Program-made: the position numbers and the translations under genes
Notes under the pieces: model-generated
Told to the model about the DNA's origin: nothing
Databases searched by the model: none
What the model saw: only the letters and a program-made list of their open reading frames with translations
Shown: one piece after another, positions 56,840-64,000 of the stretch
How positions within the stretch are numbered: position 1 is the first letter of the stretch
Layout of the letters: every line of letters begins with the position of its first letter
Assembly (NCBI GenBank): GCA_033297205.1
Contig: MU859080.1
Coordinates: forward strand, 195,765-259,764
Length of the DNA: 64,000 nucleotides
Source: Pseudoneurospora amorphoporcata
Taxonomy: Eukaryota; Ascomycota; Sordariomycetes; Sordariales; Sordariaceae
Direction of reading: 5' to 3'

Positions 56840-58149
56840 AACGACGCCGCCGGTCTTGTGAAACAACAATTATAAGATATAGCAAGAATGAGAGCTAGTC
56901 CGAGTACAGGCTGTAAAGCGATAGGCGTGGTCAAGTGTGGATAATGAAAGTTGAGGAGACATGGGATGAACCCGCAGCTGCAGTCATTTACAGGCTGACA
57001 TTCTGTACAAAATATCCATGTTGAGGGGTGGGGTAAGCGGGGGTCATCCACCCATGACTTTGGAAGTTTCGCATATGTATGCGCCTATCCACAATTCAGC
57101 TCTCACAGACACTCGTAAACAACGGTAAGGCGCCGGCGGTAGGTTGCTTGTCAGGGGCACCTCAGCCTCCACGACGGTGTTTCAGCCAGACGCAGAAACA
57201 AAACGTGCTGAAGCTTCTTAACAGCTTCCAAACACCATCATGCCATGCGCGGGACCTGCCGCTGCGCATTCTTAGGCATTGTCTTTCCTTGCTTCGTACC
57301 TGCGCGAGTAGCGGACGTCAAGCTTTGTTCCAGGGAAACAAAAGTATTGATATGATCTTCAGGGTTTTTTTTGCATTTGTCTTTTTTCCTTCCTTTCAAT
57401 CCTTCATCCCAGACCCCACATGGCTCCTATCGTAAACTGGGATCTTAACCCGACTTTATGCAGTTAGTGTGCGAGATACGTACGGCTATCGGGCCGGTAC
57501 TTTATAGAAAAATAGGCGCCGTACGGGACTGAATGTTATTCTCACTCTGCCATCTCAACTGGTAACTGAAGTGTCCTGTCCATCCTGCTCTTGTGCCCTC
57601 TCACCCTCTTTTCGTCCCTCGGTCTGCCACGCCGGCCTCGCTGCACACTCCCGTTCCTCACGAGGTGACTATGTTATGTACTCGGCCGAGGCGGTCCAGA
57701 ATGGAATCTCTAACGCAATTCAATTGGATCCAGGCCTATCGTTGCCCTGTAACGGCACCTATCCTATCCTAGCCGGGCGATCGAGGAACCCTGCTGCCGC
57801 TGGCGCCGTCAGCTTGCCCGCCCCCTGCCCGCCATGAATCTTCCCCACTTCCGCCCACATTCCACGCTAGCCAAGCATTCGGTCAGGCACTGCCAGCTTG
57901 TGTCCCGCCAACCTTGAAACCCCAACAAGCCGGGCCGAGAGCCTCTTCACCTCTTCAACTCTGCCCCTTCGATCCGTCATCAGGCCCTCTATATCCACTG
58001 TCTCTGTCGACAACTCCCGAGGCGTCTCCCGCCCGTCCGCCATGCTCTACGCGCGCGCAGTGGGAATCTTAAGCTGTGGTGCAACTTGAACTCGACAAAC
58101 TCCAAGCCGCCTGTCCTGTCACTGTCTGTCTCTACATAGCTAGCAGCCC
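56840..58149. other. 1.3-kb shared promoter between two Zn2Cys6 genes
   Basis: Divergent spacer. Overlapping frames without motifs; no RNA gene seen. It could carry binding sites through which the two regulators act on each other, but I cannot single out a palindromic CGG pair with confidence. Confidence 0.5.
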
Positions 58150-61100
58150 ATGGATGCTGCCGAGATCGTCCGCCGGGCCCTGGGCTCTATCGCCGAACGA
58201 AGATCTTCACAGCAACACCTGCAACCACAGCCACAAGCTACGCCCTCTTACTTCCCCTTTCCGACCCAACAGCAACACAGGCCTCCCGCGCCTCGTCCCC
58301 CACGCCGCGATGCTTCCAACCTGGGGTACACGTTGACGGCATGCTGCAGATGTCGCCAGGTGTGTCTTTTCCCCACTTGTCGAGCTACTACGTGCTACCA
58401 CATGCTAACCCGAGCTTTCGTCCCATGTAGCGGAAAACTAGATGCGGCACCTCCTTACCTCGATGCATGCCCTGCGAGCGAGCGGGCGCCGTTTGCGAAT
58501 ACTGGGACTCGACCTTGCAAAGGAAGGTCAGCCGCTCCTACGTTGTCAAGCTACGGGACAAGCTGCGCCACCTTAGCGACGAGCTTGCTCAGTTCAAGAC
58601 CGACGAACCAGACCCACAGGATCGCCGACAGAGTCCCGATCTGTCCAGCAGCTTGGTGCGACCCAGCGTTACCGATGACATCTCTTACTGGTTTGGGCCC
58701 AGCAGTGGTGTCGCCCTGCAGAGATCCTTGATGGAGGAGGCTAAGCGGTGTATGGAATCCGAGTCCTTTGCGAATCTGTTATCCGAGAGCGTTACCCGCC
58801 GAGTCGACAGGGCAAACCGTATGCAGAGCATCTCGACAGCGCGCAAGAAGAGCTACCCTTTGATCAGCGAGATTCCGGTTCAGCAACTGCCGAAGCGCGC
58901 CACAGCCGACAAGCTTCTCGAAGTCTACATCCAGCGAGCGCAGATATGGGCGCCAGTCCTCCACGAAAAGGTCCTTGAGGAAAACGTAAACGACGTGTAC
59001 GACGGCGACATGGACCCCTACAAGAGGTTTGTGGTACACATGGTGTTTGCCATAGGTTTGCGCAAATTGTCGTCGCAGTTCGCCGGTCTCGCCGACAGTT
59101 TCTACATCGCCGCTACCGAGTACTTCTGGCAGGTCATACAGCCCCGAGACCTCAAATCGCTACAATGTATCATTCTCCTCGCTCAGTACTACCTCTTGTG
59201 CCCCTACAAAGCACCTGGCTATTACATTGCTGGACTGGCGACGAAGCTTTGTCAGCAGCTCAACATCGTGGACGAACAGACTATTTCCTCAGGGGTTGAT
59301 GAGCAGACGCTCGATATGCGAAGACGACTGGCTTGGGTAACCATCAATAACGAGTTGGGTCTGGCTTACATCACTGGACGACCGAACGGTTTCTCCAAGA
59401 GTCATGATGCGATCAACCTCAAGTTTTTTGAGAGCCTCTCGGATGAAAACATCACCCCGGATGGTATCAAGCCCGGGCCTGCTTGTGTGAGAAAGCTGGT
59501 GGCCATACACTTTTGCAACATGACCCTCTTGCAAGCCGAAATACGACGAGTCTTGTATGAGCAAACCATGCCCAACGTCAACAGTGAAGAACATTCCTGG
59601 GTTGCAAAGATGCAGAAAAAGCTGGAGGAGTGGCGAGATTCTGTTCCTGAGAAGGCCGAGTCATGGTGCAAAACTTTGTATGTTTTCCGTGCTTTTACAA
59701 CATGTGCTGTTTCTATCGCTAACCCTAGAATTCGCAGGTTTGCGTTCTACTTCCACAATATGATGATCTCTTTGCATCGACCATCCCCGCAAATACCAGA
59801 CCCATCTCCTACAGCCGCCGCAAAGTGCTACGACGCGTCCCGCCAAGTCATCGAGCTTTCAAGCACACAAATCAAGGCATCGGCCGTCGATATCACATAT
59901 ATTTTCCTTTCGACAATCCACACAGCGTTGAGTACTCTGCTGTGGTCCGTTTCTTACGCGGATGTTCGAGCCGACCACTCCGCAGATGAAGTCAAGGATA
60001 TCACGGACACGGCGTTGGATATATTTGATCAATGCTCCGAATTCTTGCCAGAACCACAAGCTGTTTCGGGATTTTACGACGTCTTGATCTCGGTCTCTCT
60101 ACGCCGCTATCACATCAAAGAAGAGCCCATCAGTCCTACTCCAGGCATTCAGCACTTGCCGAACGCAAACGGCTTTGGTCAACCCGGCTTGCTTAATTCC
60201 ACCATCTCGAGTCCAGATATGTTCGCAACGCCGCAAATAACACCAACGCTCCAGGATAAGGGGACACCGATCTTCCAGGCTCCTAGCTTCCGCTATGTCT
60301 TCGACGGCACTCCCGAACAGGAGCCGCCAACAGATCTCCATAACTCACCATTCCGCCCTTCCCAACCCATGTTCCGCTCCAATTCCATTTTCGGAAGTCC
60401 ATCGACGGATCCCGGTCGAAGGCTTTCTCACTGGGCGCCCGAAACCACCTCTGTTAACCACAATGCCCCGGTAGACGCTCAAGGGCCACCAACAGGACGT
60501 TTCGAACCGTCGATATCACCACCTACCGACCCCCCCACCCCGATCGCCATGCCGGGAGCATCCAACCCACCCACAACCCTCCCGCCAACACCACTGCAAC
60601 ACATCCCCGTCAACACGCTCCCAATAACAACCGAGCCCCTCACAGCCTACCATCTCGCCCCCAGCCCAGCGATGCCCCTCCCGCAACAAGCACCGCCGCT
60701 AATACCGACAACGACCGCGCAGCAAGCCTGGTTCAACCCCCCGCCACCGCTCCTTTCACCACACACCTTCTGCTCAAGCAGAGGCAGCATCTCTCTCTCC
60801 GGGACCGCAAACGACGTCATGCTCAACCCCGGCCTCGGCCTCTGGCTCACCCGGTTCAGCGACAATTACTCCCTCAACCGTGGCCCACCACCTACCTCGA
60901 ATGGGTGGGGATCTGCTTGGGCTAACACCAACAACAATAACAACCCCAACGGTCTTGGTGCTTCTAACGGTAATCCGGGCGTGGGAGTACCCTGGGGAGC
61001 TCAACCGCCTCCAATGCATAACGGAAGCATCGGAGGGTTGCCGCCAAGTAATAACGGTAACATTAATAACGTCTGGGCGACGCACTGGTCTGATCAGAGA

Positions 61101-61202
61101 CAGGGAAGTCTCAGCCAGGAACAGCAGGATGAATTGATGGACGTGTTGGAGACGGAGGGGATGGCGGAGATTGACATGTTTTTGAAGATGGAGACTTCGT
61201 GA
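58150..61202 (+). CDS. Zn2Cys6 transcription factor 3
   Basis: Exons 58150-58359, 58431-59677 and 59738-61202 give 973 aa. The first intron lies inside the zinc cluster; joined it reads ACCRCRQRKTRCGTSLPRCM and continues to CEYW. A dimerisation stretch follows: SRSYVVKLRDKLRHLSDEL. The fungal middle domain spans about residues 190-520 (LLEVYIQRAQIWAPVLHEKV; LRKLSSQFAGLADSFYIAA; MRRRLAWVTINNELGLAYI; GRPNGFSKSHDAINLKFF). The second intron (59678-59737) has GTATGT, GCTAAC and TTCGCAG, is 60 nt, in frame and stop-free. The C-terminal 350 residues are Pro/Asn-rich and end in an acidic tail (DVLETEGMAEIDMFLKMET) typical of activation domains. Targets unknown. Confidence 0.9.
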
Positions 61203-62308
61203 TGGGGAGTGAGGTAATCATGTTGTTGAGTTGATGGAGAGGAGTGAGTGAGTCGGTTTTTCTTTTTTTTTTTTTTGGATAACTGTCATCTTGGAAAAGA
61301 TGGGAGCCCTTGCGCTTCTTGGGCTTAGAGATCTGGACCTTTTTCTGGGTGATTGGTGTAAGGACGGGACGGTGTTATATCGTTGCAAGAGGCTACAAAT
61401 ACCTCGGATGTTTGGATGGGATTTGGGATACGTGGACGGACCATCGCGGGCGGCAAGATCTGATTTTAGTTACCTACTTGGTGTATGGAGCCTGTTCGTT
61501 GGATATATCGGTAGCAGGTAGCAAGGAGTAGGTAGTTGGTATAATTTGATATACATCCAAAGGAGTCTGGCTTCCATGATCCGAAACCCGCGAATGTGGA
61601 AAGATACGATAGGCTTAATTTATAGTCCTACTCTAACCAAACTGACACCATACATAAGGTACATACTTTATTCTAGTGTAAAAATGCCAAGGCGTCTGGA
61701 GGCTACTAACAAATCCAACGAAGCTCGACGATCCTTTGGGGTAGATACGTCTTAAGAACATGTTTCTTTTTTCAAATGGTTTCATTCATCATGATGAAGT
61801 GGGCGTACAAGTACGCTACAGGGGCAGTTGCGTTTTTTTTTTTGACATGTGCTAACTTCACTCTTCTTAACAAATATTGCTCACTGTTTTAGTGCGAGTC
61901 TGTTAGATAGTGATGCCACGGGCTACTAGAACTAACAATCGTGGAATTTTGACGATCGTCAGGGGACATATCGAATAAGGGTTGGAGTTGAATGAGCAAC
62001 GCGTCACAAACCTCGACTGGCGAGGAGGAGGACGACAACAACAACAACGACAACAACAAGCGGAACCTGAAGATGCAATATGAAGACACCTAAGCTCGCT
62101 GCCTCACTCATGGACTGGCTCGCTCGCAAAGAACATAAGACATCTACACTCTTGTCTTTATCTGAGCGATGTTGACGTCCCACAAAGAACCATTCACTAC
62201 TCGCTGCTCAATAAACACTACTTGGTTTTGCTTGGTCCAAAAAAATCATGTTGTCGGAGTCTGTCACACACACATACTCTCTCTCTAAGCTTATCCTAAG
62301 CAATACCA
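61203..62308. other. convergent 3' spacer
   Basis: About 1.1 kb between the ends of regulator 3 (+) and the truncated gene (-). A T run near 61264-61276 is followed by GGATAA, slightly recalling the repeats at 53.3 and 54.2 kb. No gene seen. Confidence 0.5.
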
Positions 62309-64000
62309 CTACGTATTGTTACCCGTACAATTCGCGCCCGTCGCAATGGAAGCAGCCCCAAGCCCAAGCCCAAGCCCACCAACAGAGCCAGACCCAGCTC
62401 TACCCTTCGAAACAACCTTCTTCTTCTTCCTTCGAGTCGCTCCGTCCCCGTTGCCACTGGTTAGTCCAGCATTAGGCGGCGCCTCCAACACCCAGCGCGC
62501 AATGGCCGAGGCGCGGTCCGTGGAGATGGGATACTCCTTTCCGTCGTCTACGGACCAGCGGCGAATATTTTGTGCCGGTTGGGGTGCTGTTCCGCCGTTC
62601 GTGGTGTTAGCAGTGGGCTTGGCGACTCCGTTTGTGTCTGTCGTCGTGCCGTTACTGTTAGCGGCACTCGAGGTGGTGCGGGCTAGTGCTGTCGAAGTTG
62701 ACGCTGAACCGTTGGTGGGTTTCAATGTAGATTTGGATCCGTTGGTTGCTGGGCTAGCAATGGTGGTATCCTTTGGCGGCGGCGCCTCCAAAGCAAGAGA
62801 CTCAAAATCACCACCAGTGAGCTTGGCGTCCATGGCTGCCACGGCGTTATCGAGCCTGTAATCGTTCTCCGCGCGCAGCTGACGGGCTTTGACCGCCATA
62901 CGGAAGGAGGCTTCGTCTTTGATCCTGTCGTCTCCGAGGGCGTCGATGATGGCTTGGTGCTGGATGCGTTCCTTGCGGTGCTTTTCGGCCTCGGTGACGC
63001 TGGATGTGCCGTTGGCGGAGGTCAAGCGAACGACGGCTCCTGCTTCTGCGGAGCCGCTAGTGGCAGGTGGCGGAAGGGCTTTGTTCTGCCTAACGGGACC
63101 TGGCAACGCTACCGGGACAGGTCCGCCGCCCGGACCTGAAGGCTGGAAAAGGGGGAGAGGTGCCGGGGCGCAGAGGTCTTCCCATGTCCCAGCTAGCTGG
63201 ATGTAGTTGCCAGAGGCTCGGAGAATCTCAGTCCAGTCGGCGCGGGCCGGCGAACGACTAGCTTGGAAGATAGGGTAACCATCGGCAAGGCGCGCCAGTC
63301 GTGCTACCATGTAGGCGTGTCGAAGAAGCTCCTTGGCTGAGGTCTGAATGAGACAGTGACAGAGCAGAAGGGCGTGTAGTGCGTCATTCATCAAAGGGTG
63401 GTAGGTGAGAGTCTCAGTTGTCGTCTGGCAAGCAGCGATTGTGGGCGGTTGTTGCTGCGGGCGTACTGGTGTAAGCTCCGTACTAGGATACGGGGGCAGG
63501 TCAGCCGGGGGAGACGCCGCGAAAAGGTCCGACAGAGCAAAGATTCGGTGAGTAGGTTGGCTCTCGCCAGGTTCGCCGGTCACGGGAGAGTCAGAGCGGG
63601 AAGCATGGGAGAACGATCTTGGGACGCGAACCCCATTGGCGGCGTAGTTGACTTTCCGGGCAAAATCTTCGGCGATCTCGATGGGTAAATCTGGAGAATA
63701 CTCGAAGTGCGACAGATAGTTCATGTAGTCTTTCAGCGCACGCTTGGCGTTGTGACGGACGAGCTTCCTCGCCTCCATCACCCTTCTCTCGGCCTCTTGC
63801 TCGGCAGTCGTTAACGCGGTTATGATGGGCTCCGAGCTAGTCTTGTTGCCTTCAAAAGAATCATCAACATCCGTAGTTTTCCTTGCAGCAGACTTGGCTT
63901 CGGCATGTTTGGAAGGGAAAGCAGCTTGGACGTGCTGACAGGCAATGGTCAGATAGACACCAGCGCGTTGGAATAATAGCTGAATTTCCAAGCTGTTCGG
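62309..64000 (-). CDS. hypothetical protein, 5' end outside the window
   Basis: The frame is open to the window edge (PNSLEIQLLFQRAGVYLTIAC), so the true N-terminus is missing. At least 560 residues are present. The first half looks helical: an Arg/Glu-rich helix (AERRVMEARKLVRHNAKRALKDYMNYLSHFE) and a hydrophobic helical segment (MNDALHALLLCHCLIQTSAKELLRHAYMVARLARLADG). The second half is low complexity with Pro/Gly and Asn/Thr runs. The C-terminus has a basic KKKKVVSKG and a Gly/Leu-rich end. I recognise no family. No splice site is needed within the visible part. Confidence 0.7.
   Translation of the reverse strand, partial: PNSLEIQLLFQRAGVYLTIACQHVQAAFPSKHAEAKSAARKTTDVDDSFEGNKTSSEPIITALTTAEQEAERRVMEARKLVRHNAKRALKDYMNYLSHFEYSPDLPIEIAEDFARKVNYAANGVRVPRSFSHASRSDSPVTGEPGESQPTHRIFALSDLFAASPPADLPPYPSTELTPVRPQQQPPTIAACQTTTETLTYHPLMNDALHALLLCHCLIQTSAKELLRHAYMVARLARLADGYPIFQASRSPARADWTEILRASGNYIQLAGTWEDLCAPAPLPLFQPSGPGGGPVPVALPGPVRQNKALPPPATSGSAEAGAVVRLTSANGTSSVTEAEKHRKERIQHQAIIDALGDDRIKDEASFRMAVKARQLRAENDYRLDNAVAAMDAKLTGGDFESLALEAPPPKDTTIASPATNGSKSTLKPTNGSASTSTALARTTSSAANSNGTTTDTNGVAKPTANTTNGGTAPQPAQNIRRWSVDDGKEYPISTDRASAIARWVLEAPPNAGLTSGNGDGATRRKKKKVVSKGRAGSGSVGGLGLGLGAASIATGANCTGNNT

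Noticed and set aside
59678..59737. Treating regulator 3 exon 2 as continuous
   Set aside because: All three splice signals are canonical and removing the 60 nt gives a smoother middle domain; kept as an intron with possible retention.
1..64000. Transposase, reverse transcriptase, CRISPR or secondary metabolite backbone genes
   Set aside because: I read both strands for their characteristic motifs and found none.

Overview
The window looks like nuclear DNA of a filamentous ascomycete of the Sordariomycetes, most probably Neurospora or a close relative. The grounds are short GT-AG introns (about 45-110 nt) with CTAAC/CTGAC branch sites, Zn2Cys6 regulators with Asn and Gln homopolymers, intergenic spacers of 0.5-3 kb, and a eukaryotic housekeeping gene set on both strands with no operons. 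I see no complete transposon, plasmid or phage gene and no CRISPR array. All exon models were assembled by eye; each keeps an open frame across its junctions.

Layout. 0.4-3.5 kb: a locus that appears non-coding and holds an array of about 20 tiny intron-like units (38-82 nt) separated mostly by micro-exons of 24-52 nt. It has a TATA box at one end and AATAAA at the other, and is the most unusual feature here. 4.3-7.8 kb: large PPR protein, probably mitochondrial (-). 11-12.3 kb: phosphomevalonate kinase (+). 13.2-14.5 kb: unknown Ser/Thr-rich protein (-). 15.6-17.1 kb: aldehyde dehydrogenase (-), divergent from the ESF2/ABT1-type ribosome biogenesis factor at 17.7-18.8 kb (+). 19.1-21.3 kb: unknown RS-rich protein (+). 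22-23.1 kb: HAD phosphatase (-). 24.8-25.7 kb: TTC1-like TPR protein (+). 26.4-28 kb: NMD3 (+). 28.5 kb: intron-containing tRNA-Glu(CUC) (-). 29.2-30.3 kb: membrane protein (-). 31.7-34.4 kb: single-pass membrane protein with WDKEACGC repeats (+). 35-36.3 kb: pantoate-beta-alanine ligase (+). 37.2-38 kb: RNase P/MRP subunit Pop4/p29 (-). 38.8-41.5 kb: PlsB/GNPAT-type acyltransferase (+). 42-43.5 kb: ASA1-like WD40 protein (+). 44.9-48.5 kb: Zn2Cys6 regulator 1 (+). 49.7-52.1 kb: inverted pair of small paralogues, one apparently frameshifted. 52.4 kb: small coiled-coil ORF. 52.8-54.5 kb: decayed repeats and a tRNA relic. 54.5-56.8 kb: Zn2Cys6 regulator 2 (-), divergent from regulator 3 at 58.2-61.2 kb (+). 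62.3-64 kb: 5'-truncated unknown gene (-).

Most of the window is ordinary housekeeping: ribosome and RNA biogenesis (ESF2, NMD3, POP4, tRNA-Glu), isoprenoid, CoA and glycerolipid synthesis (phosphomevalonate kinase, PanC, acyltransferase), mitochondrial expression (PPR) and chromatin-complex assembly (ASA1). The 44.9-61.2 kb part is more accessory in character, with three Zn2Cys6 regulators, a broken duplicate gene and decayed repeats. The best candidate for something undescribed is the hyper-intronic locus at 0.4-3.5 kb.
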